A stretch of 64,000 nucleotides of DNA from Paenarthrobacter ilicis (GCF_016907545.1 NZ_JAFBCD010000001.1:806001-870000); one strand, 5' to 3'; shown: positions 1-14,820, counted from the first letter of the stretch. The notes: generated by a model not told the origin, from the sequence alone. Numbers and translations: made by a program.

Positions 1-1400
1 CGGCGCATGGACCAGACGTCCTCGTCGCTGACGTTGTAGGCCAGGTCCCAACGGCCCAAGGCTTCTGCCTCGGCGCCGAACTGGTGGCGGGCCAGGGCAG
101 AGATGCGCGGATCCACCCAGGTGGGTACGTGGACGCCATTGGTGACGGAAGTGATGGGAATTTCGGAGTGATCAAAGCCCGGCCACAGGCCGGAGAACAT
201 TTCCCGGGACACCACACCGTGCAGCTTGGCCACACCATTGGCCCGCTGGGCCAGGCGCAAGCCCATCACGGCCATGTTGAAGACCGACGGGTTTCCGCCG
301 TCGTAGTTTTCGCGGCCGAGCTCCAGGATCTTCTCCGTGGGAACGGCAGGTGCCAATCCGGCGTCGAAGAAGTGCTTGATCTGGACCGTCTCAAAGCGGT
401 CAATGCCGGCCGGAACGGGCGTGTGCGTCGTGAAGACAGTAGAGGCACGCCCGGCGGCCAGGGCTTCATCCCAGCTGAGGGGATCGGCCGCGTTGGACAT
501 GGCTTCCTGGATACGCTCGATCCCCAGGAATCCCGCGTGGCCCTCGTTGGTGTGGAAAACCTCGGGGGCCGGGGTGCCGGTCAGTTCCTGGTACACCCGA
601 AGTGCTTTGACGCCACCCATGCCCAGGAGGAGTTCCTGCTGCAGCCGGTGGTCGCCTCCGCCGCCGTACAGGCGGTCCGTGATGCCGCGCGCGGCTTCGT
701 CGTTGGAGGGAACGTTGGAGTCCAGCAGCAGCAGCGGAACGCGTCCGACGTCGGCACGCCACACGTGCGCGTGAAGCTCGCGTCCGTTGGGCAACGGAAG
801 GGAGATGTGGACCGGCTTCCCGGGGACGCCGTCCTTGCCCGGGTGGCGGAGCAGCGTCAACGGAAGCCCGTCGGGATCCAGGACCGGGTAGGTTTCCTGC
901 TGCCATGCATCGCGTGAGAGCGACTGCTTGAAGTAGCCGGCCTGGTACAGAAGTCCCACGCCGATGAGGGGAACACCCAGGTCCGAGGCTGACTTGAGGT
1001 GGTCGCCGGCCAGGATGCCCAGGCCGCCCGAGTACTGCGGCAGAACCTCGCTGATGCCGAACTCGGGAGAGAAGTAGGCAATGCAGGCCGGAGCGTCCTC
1101 GTTGAGGCCCTGGTACCAGCGCGGTTCGCTGAGGTACCTGTCCAAATCAGCGGCAGCGTCCTGGACCCGGGAAACAACCTCGCCGTTGTTGGCGAGGTCC
1201 TGGAGCTGGTCGCGGCTGATGGAACCCAAAAGGGCAATGGGATCGTGCTGCGACGCTTCCCAGAGCGCCGGGTTGAGGCTCGCGAAAAGCTCCCGGGTGG
1301 GACGGTGCCATGACCAACGCAGGTTGGTCGCCAACCGGGCCAAAGGCCTGATGGGCTCGGGGAGGACGGTACGGACTGTAAACCTTCGAATTGCCTTCAC
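1..1400 (-). CDS. glgP: Glycogen/alpha-glucan phosphorylase, N-terminal part (runs off left edge)
   Basis: This enzyme would release glucose 1-phosphate from the non-reducing ends of cytoplasmic alpha-1,4-glucan. The minus strand reads open from a GTG at 1400 to the window edge, about 466 codons, beginning VKAIRRFTVRT. The first part matches the DUF3417 domain of actinobacterial phosphorylases (LATNLRWSWHRPT), followed by phosphorylase motifs AYFSPEFGISE, QYSGGLGILAGD and EVFHTNEGHAGFLGIERI. The PLP lysine lies beyond the window. It is divergent from glgE with about 107 bp between starts, so synthesis and breakdown of the same polymer are encoded head to head. The start is the least certain part: no strong Shine-Dalgarno is visible. 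Confidence 0.93.
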   Translation of the reverse strand, partial: MKAIRRFTVRTVLPEPIRPLARLATNLRWSWHRPTRELFASLNPALWEASQHDPIALLGSISRDQLQDLANNGEVVSRVQDAAADLDRYLSEPRWYQGLNEDAPACIAYFSPEFGISEVLPQYSGGLGILAGDHLKSASDLGVPLIGVGLLYQAGYFKQSLSRDAWQQETYPVLDPDGLPLTLLRHPGKDGVPGKPVHISLPLPNGRELHAHVWRADVGRVPLLLLDSNVPSNDEAARGITDRLYGGGGDHRLQQELLLGMGGVKALRVYQELTGTPAPEVFHTNEGHAGFLGIERIQEAMSNAADPLSWDEALAAGRASTVFTTHTPVPAGIDRFETVQIKHFFDAGLAPAVPTEKILELGRENYDGGNPSVFNMAVMGLRLAQRANGVAKLHGVVSREMFSGLWPGFDHSEIPITSVTNGVHVPTWVDPRISALARHQFGAEAEALGRWDLAYNVSDEDVWSMR

Positions 1401-1507
1401 GAGCGCCACACTAACTGACGTACATGGCAGCCGGAACCGCTTTGGGTTTCTTTTAGGTAAAAGTCATCTTGCGTCAGTGAGATAGGTCGTGTGCTTAGCA
1501 TTCTCAG

Positions 1508-3610
1508 GTGATTGTCGCTAACGTCATGTTTGTGACGACTACCTCGCGACCCATTGCCGCCCTGAAATCCAAGACGAAAACGGACATCACCGACGGACTT
1601 CGTTTCGGCCGGTTCCCCATCACGGCTGTCCAGCCCGTGGTTGAGGGAGGCCGGTTCCCGGCGAAGGCTTTGCCCGGGGAGGACCTGGTTGTTGGTGCCA
1701 CGGTGTTCCGTGAAGGCCACGACCAGCTTGGTGTGTCCGCCGTGGTGCTGGACCCGCGTGGCCGTGAACGCCAGCGCGTTCGCCTGGCCCCCGCCCAAGG
1801 CGAGGAGTGGAAGGGCCTTGACCGCTGGGAGGGCCTCATCACCCCCGGTGGTACCGGTGCGTGGTCCTTCGTCATTGAAGCCTGGCACGATCGCTACGGC
1901 ACCTGGCACCACAATTCCGAGGTAAAGATCGCTGCCGGCGTTGACGTGGAGTTGATGCTTGCCGAGGGCGCGGCCCTCCTGGAAGAGGCAGCCGACGACG
2001 CCGGTCGTGCCGGCGCTGACAAGCGCACCCTGCGTGCCGCTTCACTCGCGCTCGCCGACACCACCAAGACAGCCGAGGAACGCCTTGCTGCCGGCTTCAG
2101 CCCCGGGGTGCTGGCCGCCGTCGAACGCCTTCCCATCCGTGAACTGGTGACGGTTTCCCAGCGGTACCCACTGCAGGTTGAGCGAGACCTGGCCGGGCGG
2201 GCCGCCTGGTATGAGTTCTTCCCCCGTTCCGAAGGTGCGGTGCTTGACCACACCACAGGCGTGTGGACGTCCGGCAACTTCCGGACTGCCGCCAAGAGGC
2301 TGGACGCCGTGGCAGAGATGGGCTTTGACGTCATCTACATGCCGCCCATCCACCCCATCGGTGTCCAGCACCGCAAGGGCCGCAACAACACCCTGACTCC
2401 GGGGCCGAATGATCCGGGTTCGCCGTGGGCCATCGGGTCCAAGGACGGTGGCCACGACGCCATCCACCCGGAACTGGGTACTTTCGAGGACTTCGACGCC
2501 TTCGTGGCGCGCGCCAATGAGCTGGGACTCGAGGTGGCCCTGGACCTTGCGTTGCAGGCAGCTCCGGACCACCCCTGGGTTACGTCCAATCCCGAGTGGT
2601 TCACCACCCGCGTGGACGGTTCCATTGCCTACGCGGAGAATCCTCCGAAGAAGTACCAGGACATCTACCCCCTGAACTTCGACAACGACCCCGCCGGCCT
2701 TTCCAAGGAAATCCTGCGGATCGTCCAGCTGTGGATCAGCCACGGCGTGAAGGTCTTCCGGGTGGACAACCCGCACACCAAGCCGGTGTGGTTCTGGGAA
2801 TGGCTGATCGGGAAGATCAACAAGAAACACCCCGACGTCGTTTTCCTCGCCGAGGCTTTCACCCGCCCGCCCATGATGCACGCACTGGGCCGCGCAGGGT
2901 TCCAGCAGTCGTACTCGTACTTCACCTGGCGGAATACCAAGACTGAACTGGAAGAGTACTTCCACGAGATCAGCCACGTCAGCCCGGCGTATTTCCGGCC
3001 CAACTTCTTTGTGAACACCCCGGATATCCTCACGGAGTACCTGCAGTTCGGCGGTCCGGCCGCGTTCAAGATCCGCGCAGTCCTGGCCTCGACGGCCAGC
3101 CCGCTGTGGGGCGTCTACGCCGGATTCGAACTGTTCGAGCACGTGGCCCGTCCGGGTGCCGAGGAGTACATCGACAACGAGAAGTTCGAGATCAAGGCCA
3201 GGGACTGGGAAGGCGCTGCGGCATCCGGAAGGACCCTGGCCCCGTATATCACCCGGCTCAACGCCATCCGTAAGAACCACGTGGCCTTGGGGGACCTGCA
3301 GAACCTCACCCTGCACCACAGCACGGATGACGCCACCGTTGTGTACTCCAAGCACAAGACGTTGCCGGACGGCACCAAGGACACCTTGATCATTGTGGTC
3401 AACGTGGATCCGCACAACACCCGCGAAAGCACGGTGTCCCTGGACCTTGCCGCCTTGCAGCTGGACCCCGCCGACCTCAATGAGGACGGCCGGTACAGGG
3501 TGGATGACCTCATCAGCGGCCAGAGCTGGGAATGGGGAGAGCACAACTACGTCCGCCTGGATGCCCACGTTGAGCCGGCCCACATCCTGAGCATCCGGAG
3601 GCATCCTTAG
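1508..3610 (+). CDS. glgE: GlgE alpha-1,4-glucan:maltose-1-phosphate maltosyltransferase
   Basis: GlgE adds maltose units from maltose 1-phosphate to alpha-1,4-glucan. The 700-residue ORF has the GlgE N-terminal domain followed by a GH13 barrel. Diagnostic motifs include PPKKYQDIYPLNFDND, FRVDNPHTKPVWFWEWLI (nucleophile about D420) and FLAEAFTRPPMM (acid/base about E449). Length is normal for the family (about 660-700). The GTG at 1508 gives the longest form; an in-frame ATG at 1526 is an equally plausible start, since neither has a clear ribosome binding site. Its stop overlaps the treS GTG by one base, so the genes are co-transcribed and probably translationally coupled. Confidence 0.95.
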   Translation: MIVANVMFVTTTSRPIAALKSKTKTDITDGLRFGRFPITAVQPVVEGGRFPAKALPGEDLVVGATVFREGHDQLGVSAVVLDPRGRERQRVRLAPAQGEEWKGLDRWEGLITPGGTGAWSFVIEAWHDRYGTWHHNSEVKIAAGVDVELMLAEGAALLEEAADDAGRAGADKRTLRAASLALADTTKTAEERLAAGFSPGVLAAVERLPIRELVTVSQRYPLQVERDLAGRAAWYEFFPRSEGAVLDHTTGVWTSGNFRTAAKRLDAVAEMGFDVIYMPPIHPIGVQHRKGRNNTLTPGPNDPGSPWAIGSKDGGHDAIHPELGTFEDFDAFVARANELGLEVALDLALQAAPDHPWVTSNPEWFTTRVDGSIAYAENPPKKYQDIYPLNFDNDPAGLSKEILRIVQLWISHGVKVFRVDNPHTKPVWFWEWLIGKINKKHPDVVFLAEAFTRPPMMHALGRAGFQQSYSYFTWRNTKTELEEYFHEISHVSPAYFRPNFFVNTPDILTEYLQFGGPAAFKIRAVLASTASPLWGVYAGFELFEHVARPGAEEYIDNEKFEIKARDWEGAAASGRTLAPYITRLNAIRKNHVALGDLQNLTLHHSTDDATVVYSKHKTLPDGTKDTLIIVVNVDPHNTRESTVSLDLAALQLDPADLNEDGRYRVDDLISGQSWEWGEHNYVRLDAHVEPAHILSIRRHP

Positions 3611-5406
3611 TGAGTTTCACTCCGCAAAACCCCAGCCAGTACTTCACTCCGAAGAACACCTTCGAGTTGAACGCCCCCGGTCTCCAGCATGATCCAACCT
3701 GGTACCGCAAGGCAGTTTTCTATGAAGTACTGGTGCGGGCCTTTGCGGACGCCAACGGGGATGGTTCCGGCGATTTCCATGGGTTGATCGAAAAACTGGA
3801 TTACCTCCAGTGGCTTGGCGTCGATTGCCTGTGGCTGCCGCCGTTCTTCCATTCCCCGTTGCGCGACGGCGGTTACGATATTGCCGATTACACCTCCGTG
3901 CTGGACGAGTTCGGCACTATCAGCGACTTCAAACGCCTGGTGGCCGAGGCCCACGCCCGTGGTGTCCGGGTGATCATCGATCTTCCGTTAAACCACACCT
4001 CGGACCAGCATCCCTGGTTCCAGGAATCCCGGAAGGACCCCACCGGGCCCTACGGCGACTTCTATGTGTGGAGCGATACGGATGAGAAGTACCAGGACGC
4101 CCGCATCATTTTTGTGGACACGGAGGAATCCAACTGGACCTTCGATCCCATCCGCCGACAGTTTTTCTGGCACCGCTTCTTCGGCCACCAGCCTGACCTG
4201 AACTTCGAGAACCCCAAAGTCATTGAAGCCCTCTTCGACGTGGTGCGGTTCTGGCTGGACCAGGGAATCGACGGCTTCCGGGCCGACGCCATCCCGTACC
4301 TTTTCGAAGAAGAGGGCACCAACTGCGAGAACCTGCCGGCAACGCACGGCTTCCTGCGTGACCTGCGCCGGATGGTGGACGAGAACTATCCAGGCCGGGT
4401 GATCATTGCCGAGGCCAACCAGCCGCCGGACGAGGTGGTTGAGTATTTCGGGACCGAGGAAGCCCCGGAGTGCCACATGGCGTTCCACTTCCCCATCATG
4501 CCCAGGCTGTACTACGCGTTGAGGGACCAGAAGGCCGCCCCGATCATTGAGACCCTCCGCGATACCCCGGATATCCCCAAGGGTGCACAGTGGGGGACTT
4601 TCCTGCGGAACCACGACGAATTGACGCTGGAGATGGTCCCCGCGGAGGAACGCGCCGCAATGCTGGGCTGGTATGCGCCGGATCCGCGCATGCGGGCCAA
4701 CATCGGCATCCGGCGGAGGTTGGCGCCCTTGCTGGATAACTCCCGTTCCGAGATCGAGCTCATCAACGCGTTGCTGCTGTCCCTGCCGGGCAGCCCCTTC
4801 CTGTACTACGGGGACGAGATCGGCATGGGGGACAACATCTGGCTGGATGACCGCGATGCCGTCCGCACTCCCATGCAGTGGAACCCGGACCGGAATGCGG
4901 GGTTCTCCGGCGCGGATCCCGGAAAGCTCTACCTGCCGGTGATCCAGTCCCTGGTCTACAACTACAGCATGGCCAACGTTGAAGCTGAGGCCGCCCACTC
5001 GGGCTCGCTGCTCCGCTGGACGCGCCAGATCCTCAGCGTGCGCAAGAACCACCCCGTGTTCGGTCTGGGTGCGTTCCGGCACATTGAGGCAGACCACGAG
5101 GTCGTGCTGGCCTACGTGCGGGAGCTGCCTACCGGCAACCCGGAAGGGGAGGACGCGGAAACCATCCTGTGCGTCTTCAACCTCTCCCAGCACCCGGTTG
5201 CAGCCACCCTGGACCTTCCCGAGTTCGCGGGCCGCGGCCTGCGAGATATTTTTGGCGGCCAGCCGTTCCCGGCCGTCGGAGACAACGGTCACCTGACCGT
5301 GATGCTGGGCAGCCACAGCTTTTACTGGCTGCGGGTCCGCTCGGCGTTTTCCAATCCATCGTCGCCATATACCCAGGCGATCCCTGTGGTGACCTCCAAA
5401 GGATGA
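3610..5406 (+). CDS. treS: TreS maltose alpha-D-glucosyltransferase (trehalose synthase)
   Basis: TreS interconverts trehalose and maltose and feeds maltose to maltokinase. The 598-residue protein is a GH13 enzyme with DPTWYRKAVFYEVLVRAF near the N-terminus. The catalytic triad is visible in GIDGFRADAIPYLFEE (D226), IIAEANQPPDE (E268) and FLRNHDEL (D336). There is no maltokinase domain at its C-terminus, unlike TreS-Pep2 fusions known elsewhere; here the kinase is fused to GlgB instead. The GTG start overlaps the glgE stop, and the next gene begins one base after the treS stop. Confidence 0.95.
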   Translation: MSFTPQNPSQYFTPKNTFELNAPGLQHDPTWYRKAVFYEVLVRAFADANGDGSGDFHGLIEKLDYLQWLGVDCLWLPPFFHSPLRDGGYDIADYTSVLDEFGTISDFKRLVAEAHARGVRVIIDLPLNHTSDQHPWFQESRKDPTGPYGDFYVWSDTDEKYQDARIIFVDTEESNWTFDPIRRQFFWHRFFGHQPDLNFENPKVIEALFDVVRFWLDQGIDGFRADAIPYLFEEEGTNCENLPATHGFLRDLRRMVDENYPGRVIIAEANQPPDEVVEYFGTEEAPECHMAFHFPIMPRLYYALRDQKAAPIIETLRDTPDIPKGAQWGTFLRNHDELTLEMVPAEERAAMLGWYAPDPRMRANIGIRRRLAPLLDNSRSEIELINALLLSLPGSPFLYYGDEIGMGDNIWLDDRDAVRTPMQWNPDRNAGFSGADPGKLYLPVIQSLVYNYSMANVEAEAAHSGSLLRWTRQILSVRKNHPVFGLGAFRHIEADHEVVLAYVRELPTGNPEGEDAETILCVFNLSQHPVAATLDLPEFAGRGLRDIFGGQPFPAVGDNGHLTVMLGSHSFYWLRVRSAFSNPSSPYTQAIPVVTSKG

Positions 5407-5407
5407 G

Positions 5408-8400
5408 ATGAGCAAGGCACACTTGAACCCCATCATTGAAGGACTTCTGCGGACCTGGCTTCCCGGCAAGCGCTGGTTCCCGGTCAACAGCCCCGATTTC
5501 GCGTTGGAACGCGTTGGCGGTTTCACGCTGCCCAACAGCAGCGGCGGCGCCGTGCTGGAGATCGTGCTGCTGGCGGTGACGTACAGGACGGCCGACGGCG
5601 GTCCCCGCACCGATGTTGTCCAGGTTCCGTTGAGCTTCCACCGCCAGCCCGTGGCTGAGGCAGCTCCGGCCCTGGTGGGGGAGTACAAGGATCCTGAGTC
5701 GGGCACGCAATGGGTGTACGACGCCGTGTATGACCCCGGGTTCGCCACCGCGTGGTTGTCCTTCATGCGCAGTGAATCGTCCCTGCCGGAAGGACTGGCC
5801 CAAGGCCACCTCACCCGCGGCCGCGCAACACTCCCTGGAACGCCCACCTCGGTGCAGGTACTTTCCGGAGAGCAATCAAATACGTCCATCATCGTCAGCG
5901 ACGGCCAATCGTCGGCCATTGTGAAGGTCTTCCGGGTGCTCGCCGCAGGCAGGAACCCCGAAGTGGAGCTGGGGGCGGCGCTGACTGCGGCCCACACCAC
6001 CGAGGTTCCCGCGACGCTCGGCTGGATTACCGGCACATGGGACCAGCCGTCGTCGGGGGCCTCGTTGGATGCCACGGGTGACTTGACCGTGGCCCACGAA
6101 TTCCTGGTGGGCGGGCAGGATGCCTGGCGGCTTGCAGTTGAGGCAGCAGCAACCGGCGCCGACTTCACGTCCCAGGCCCGCGGGCTCGGAGCGGCAACCG
6201 CGTCCGTGCACGCCCGCTTGGCAGAAACGTTCGGCACCAAGGACGGCGGCGAGCATGGGAGCGACATCATCGCGGCCCTCACCCGGCGGGTCCGCCAGTC
6301 GTGGGCTGAGGCGGGGTCCGCCGTCGGATCCTATGACCAGAACCTCAACGAACTGCTGGCCACCTTGGATGCCGGGGACGTGGGCCGGCTGCAGCGGGTC
6401 CACGGCGACCTTCACTTGGGCCAAATCCTGTGGGTCCCGGAATCCGGTGGAGACACTGGCCGCTGGGCCATCCTGGACTTTGAAGGTGAACCCCTGCGGA
6501 CCATTGAGGAGCGCAATTCCCCGGACCTGCCCCTGCGGGATGTCACTGGCATGCTGAGGTCCTTCGACTATGCAGCGGGTGCAGCCACGCGGGAGAATCC
6601 GGCCGCCGTGGTGCCCGAAACCTGGGTGGATGACTGTGCCGCAGCGTTCCTGGAGGGCTACGGAGATGTGACCCCCGGAACCATTGACCGCCGCTCGCCG
6701 CTGTTTGTGGCATTGTGGCTGGACAAGGCCTTATATGAGGTGGTCTACGAGCTGAGAAACCGGCCCGATTGGCTGGAAATCCCGGTTAATGCATCACGAC
6801 GGATCCTCGACACTACAGGCCGCGGAAAGCACGCGGCAGCTACAGCGGAAGGTAATGACATGACTGGCTCTGCACGCACCGAACGGCCGCGGGTTCCACT
6901 GCACGTGGATTCGGAGACCTTGGAACGCGTGGCGGCCGGCGCTTACCACGCCCCGCATTCCGTACTGGGTGCGCATCTTGACGATCACGGCCACGTGACG
7001 GTCCGGACCGTGAAGCACTTGGCCACTTCCGTCACCGTGGTGACTGAGGCCGGGCGCACCGAAATGAGCCACGAGGCCCATGGTGTGTGGGTTGGCGTCC
7101 TGGAGCCGCTGCAGCCCGGCCACGTGCCGGACTACCGTTTGGAAGTGGCGTACGACGACCAGACCGTCACCATCGATGACCCGTACCACTACCTGCCCAC
7201 CGTGGGTGAAGTGGACCTGCACCTGATCGGAGAGGGGCGCCACGAGCGCCTGTGGGATGTCCTGGGCGCGCACGTCCAGCATTACCGGTCTTCCCTCAGC
7301 GAGGTGGACGGCGTGTCCTTCGCTGTGTGGGCTCCCAATGCGCAGGCAGTGCGCGTCAAGGGTGACTTCAACGGCTGGGACGGCCGCTCCCACGGCATGC
7401 GTTCCCTGGGCTCGTCGGGAGTATGGGAAGTCTTCATCCCCGGCGTTGTAGCAGGGGCGTGCTACAAATACGAGATCCTGACCAAGGGTGGGGAATGGCT
7501 GGAGAAGGCCGACCCCATGGCGTTTGGTACCGAGGTGCCCCCGCTGACGGCATCCCGGGTTGTTGACGCCGGTTACCGGTTCAAGGACTCGGAATGGATG
7601 GCCGCCCGCGCAGCCAAGGATCCGCACAACTCACCCATGAGCGTCTACGAGGTCCACCTGGGCTCGTGGCGGCTGGGCCTGGGCTACAAGGAGCTCGCCA
7701 AGGAACTGGTGGACTACGTCAAGTGGCTTGGCTTCACCCACGTTGAGTTCATGCCCGTGGCGGAACACCCGTTTGGCGGATCCTGGGGCTACCAGGTGAC
7801 CTCCTACTTTGCGCCCACGTCCCGGTTCGGGCACCCGGACGAGTTCAGGTTCCTTGTGGACTCCCTGCACCAGGCCGGAATCGGCGTGCTGCTGGACTGG
7901 GTTCCGGCGCACTTCCCCAAGGACGCCTGGGCTTTGGCCAAGTTTGATGGTCAGGCCCTGTACGAGCACTCCGACCCGGCACTGGGCGAGCACCCCGACT
8001 GGGGAACGCTGATCTTCGACTTCGGCCGGAGCGAGGTCCGCAACTTCCTGGTGGCCAATGCGCTGTACTGGCTGGAGGAATTCCACATCGATGGACTGCG
8101 TGTGGACGCGGTTGCCTCCATGATCTACCTGGATTACTCACGCGAGGAAGGCCAGTGGCGGCCCAACAAGTTCGGCGGCCGCGAAAACCTCGAGGCGATT
8201 TCCTTCATGCAGGAAGTCAACGCCACGGTGTACAAGTCCCACCCCGGTGCCATCATCATTGCCGAAGAGTCCACGGCTTTCCCCGGGGTCACTGCCCCCA
8301 CCGATCACGGCGGCCTGGGCTTCGGCCTCAAGTGGAACATGGGCTGGATGCACGATTCCCTGAAGTACATCTCCGAGGATCCCATCAACCGCAAGTGGCA

Positions 8401-9070
8401 CCACGGCACCATCACGTTCTCCCTGGTGTACGCGTTCACGGAGAACTTCCTCTTGCCCATCAGCCACGATGAGGTAGTGCACGGCAAGGGCTCCATGCTC
8501 CGGAAGATGCCCGGTGACCGGTGGCAGCAGCTTGCAAACCTCCGCAGCTTCTTCGCCTACCAGTGGGCGCACCCTGGCAAGCAGCTCATTTTCATGGGTA
8601 CCGAATTTGGCCAGGAAGCCGAATGGTCGGAGCAGTACGGCCTGGACTGGTTCCTGGCCGACATCCCGGCACACCGTGGCCTACAGCTGCTGATCAAGGA
8701 CCTCAATGAGCTTTATGCCGCGACTCCGGCGTTGTACCAGCGGGACAACGAGGCCGGCGGTTTCCAGTGGATCAACGGCGGGGATGTGGACCACAACGTC
8801 CTCACCTTCATCCGCTGGGATCACGACGGCAAGCCCCTGGTCTGTGCGATCAACTTCTCCGGCGCACCCCATCACGACTACATCCTGGGCGTACCGTCCG
8901 CCGGCGAGTGGAACGAAGTCCTGAACACCGATGCCGGGCAGTATGGCGGTTCGGGTGTGGGGAACACGGGTTCGTTGAAGGCCGCAGCCCCCGGGACCGA
9001 TGGCCAGCCGGCCGCATTGTCCGTGACACTGCCGCCGCTGGGAGCAGCCTGGTTCACCCTGGCAGACTGA
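5408..9070 (+). CDS. glgB: Maltokinase-GlgB fusion: maltokinase domain joined to 1,4-alpha-glucan branching enzyme
   Basis: A single 1220-residue ORF covers two steps. Residues 1 to about 480 are a maltokinase (Mak/Pep2-like), which makes maltose 1-phosphate: it has the kinase-like motifs RVHGDLHLGQILW (D334) and WAILDFEGEP (D357). Residues from about 485 are a complete GlgB with N-terminal carbohydrate-binding domains (SFAVWAPNAQAVRVKGDFNGW) and a GH13 barrel with D900 (GLRVDAVASM), E953 (IIAEEST) and D1021 (ISHDEVVHG). An internal ATG at 6860 preceded by GGAAGG at 7-nt spacing would give a normal-length 736-residue GlgB alone. The gene closes the glgE-treS operon. Confidence 0.93.
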   Translation: MSKAHLNPIIEGLLRTWLPGKRWFPVNSPDFALERVGGFTLPNSSGGAVLEIVLLAVTYRTADGGPRTDVVQVPLSFHRQPVAEAAPALVGEYKDPESGTQWVYDAVYDPGFATAWLSFMRSESSLPEGLAQGHLTRGRATLPGTPTSVQVLSGEQSNTSIIVSDGQSSAIVKVFRVLAAGRNPEVELGAALTAAHTTEVPATLGWITGTWDQPSSGASLDATGDLTVAHEFLVGGQDAWRLAVEAAATGADFTSQARGLGAATASVHARLAETFGTKDGGEHGSDIIAALTRRVRQSWAEAGSAVGSYDQNLNELLATLDAGDVGRLQRVHGDLHLGQILWVPESGGDTGRWAILDFEGEPLRTIEERNSPDLPLRDVTGMLRSFDYAAGAATRENPAAVVPETWVDDCAAAFLEGYGDVTPGTIDRRSPLFVALWLDKALYEVVYELRNRPDWLEIPVNASRRILDTTGRGKHAAATAEGNDMTGSARTERPRVPLHVDSETLERVAAGAYHAPHSVLGAHLDDHGHVTVRTVKHLATSVTVVTEAGRTEMSHEAHGVWVGVLEPLQPGHVPDYRLEVAYDDQTVTIDDPYHYLPTVGEVDLHLIGEGRHERLWDVLGAHVQHYRSSLSEVDGVSFAVWAPNAQAVRVKGDFNGWDGRSHGMRSLGSSGVWEVFIPGVVAGACYKYEILTKGGEWLEKADPMAFGTEVPPLTASRVVDAGYRFKDSEWMAARAAKDPHNSPMSVYEVHLGSWRLGLGYKELAKELVDYVKWLGFTHVEFMPVAEHPFGGSWGYQVTSYFAPTSRFGHPDEFRFLVDSLHQAGIGVLLDWVPAHFPKDAWALAKFDGQALYEHSDPALGEHPDWGTLIFDFGRSEVRNFLVANALYWLEEFHIDGLRVDAVASMIYLDYSREEGQWRPNKFGGRENLEAISFMQEVNATVYKSHPGAIIIAEESTAFPGVTAPTDHGGLGFGLKWNMGWMHDSLKYISEDPINRKWHHGTITFSLVYAFTENFLLPISHDEVVHGKGSMLRKMPGDRWQQLANLRSFFAYQWAHPGKQLIFMGTEFGQEAEWSEQYGLDWFLADIPAHRGLQLLIKDLNELYAATPALYQRDNEAGGFQWINGGDVDHNVLTFIRWDHDGKPLVCAINFSGAPHHDYILGVPSAGEWNEVLNTDAGQYGGSGVGNTGSLKAAAPGTDGQPAALSVTLPPLGAAWFTLAD
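6847..6862 (+). promoter_or_regulatory. Candidate internal ribosome binding site and start for free GlgB
   Basis: Inside the mak-glgB ORF, GGAAGG lies 7 nt before an in-frame ATG (6860-6862) that falls exactly at the domain junction. The bases between read TAATGAC, so a tandem TAA-TGA exists in another frame, as expected if separate mak and glgB genes were joined by a frame change. Whether internal initiation happens is inference. Confidence 0.4.
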
Positions 9071-9072
9071 CC

Positions 9073-9146
9073 CTCTCTCACATCACCACCCGTTTTGGGC
9101 GTCCTTCTCTCACATAACGGCCGCTTTCTCGCAACGCTCTCTCACT
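9073..9146. repeat. Three short repeats at exact 32-bp spacing upstream of rrn
   Basis: The motif (C/T)TCTCTCAC starts at 9073, 9105 and 9137. Copies 1 and 2 extend to TCTCTCACAT. The sequence between copies is not conserved, so only the core repeats. A spacing of 32 bp is about three helical turns, which would place three bound proteins on one face of the DNA. The last copy ends about 95 bp before the rrn -35. Function is unknown. Confidence 0.5.
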
Positions 9147-9164
9147 CCGGTGGGGGAGCGTTGC
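9131..9164 (+). terminator. Hairpin downstream of glgB, possible terminator
   Basis: GCAACGCTC (9131-9139) pairs perfectly with GAGCGTTGC (9156-9164), and CAC/GTG inside the loop can pair further. There is no T-tract. It lies about 60 bp after the glgB stop and overlaps the third 32-bp repeat. Confidence 0.4.
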
Positions 9165-9240
9165 TGGTTCCGCACACCTTTGGTTTGCGGCCCGGTTGGC
9201 AGGCAAACGCTCGACGACGGCGGCCGTCACCAACGCGGCT

Positions 9241-9270
9241 TTGCCAACGGGGGCAAAGTGTGGGTATAGT
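9241..9270 (+). promoter_or_regulatory. rrn operon promoter
   Basis: TTGCCA (9241-9246) and TATAGT (9265-9270) are separated by 18 bp, giving a good sigma-A type promoter with a start expected near 9277. That leaves a leader of about 350 nt before 16S rRNA. Confidence 0.6.
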
Positions 9271-9623
9271 TAGTACCCGCGCTGCTCCACTGGTTGAGAC
9301 CGCAAACTGACAAGAAACCGCAAGGAAAAATCAAGTCAGTCTTGCCGATTTGACCGCAAGGGATGCAGCCGGTAAGTTTGAAAAGTTGCTCCGGAGCGAT
9401 CTTGGACCCTTTTGGGTGTGGGTGGTGCCGGTTAGTGTCTGTTGTTTGAGAACTCAATAGTGTGCCAAGTTTGTTGATACCGATTGTTTTATTGATTGGT
9501 TGAAATTATGGCTGGATCATTGCGCACCCCCGTGTGTGGTGGTCTGGTTTTCAGCTGGTTTCGAATTTTGTGCAGCCGCGTTTTGCCGTTATTTCCGGTG
9601 GGTGTGGTTGTGTCTGTTATTTT

Positions 9624-14800
<5,177 letters not shown>

Positions 14801-14820
14801 CACACACAAAAAACACTGCA

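Larger units (their letters stand above)
9071..9623. other. Intergenic region between glgB and the rrn operon
   Basis: This 553-bp stretch has no convincing protein gene. From left to right it holds three CTCTCTCAC-type repeats at 32-bp spacing, a 9-bp-stem hairpin, the rrn promoter at 9241-9270, and the transcribed 16S leader with a conserved leader motif near 9441-9466. ORFs reported on the minus strand here lie across the leader and have no coding character. Confidence 0.7.

Noticed and set aside
1401..1507. Promoters in the glgP-glgE gap
   Set aside because: TTGCGT (1469) has no -10 at good spacing, and no convincing pair was found on either strand.
3988..6282. 764-codon minus-strand ORF
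   Set aside because: It is antisense to treS and mak-glgB, is rich in Pro/Arg/Ser typical of shadow frames, and matches no family.
9131..9164. Possible CRISPR-like array from the regular 32-bp spacing upstream of rrn
   Set aside because: Only a 9-bp core repeats three times, far too short for a CRISPR repeat, and no cas genes are present.
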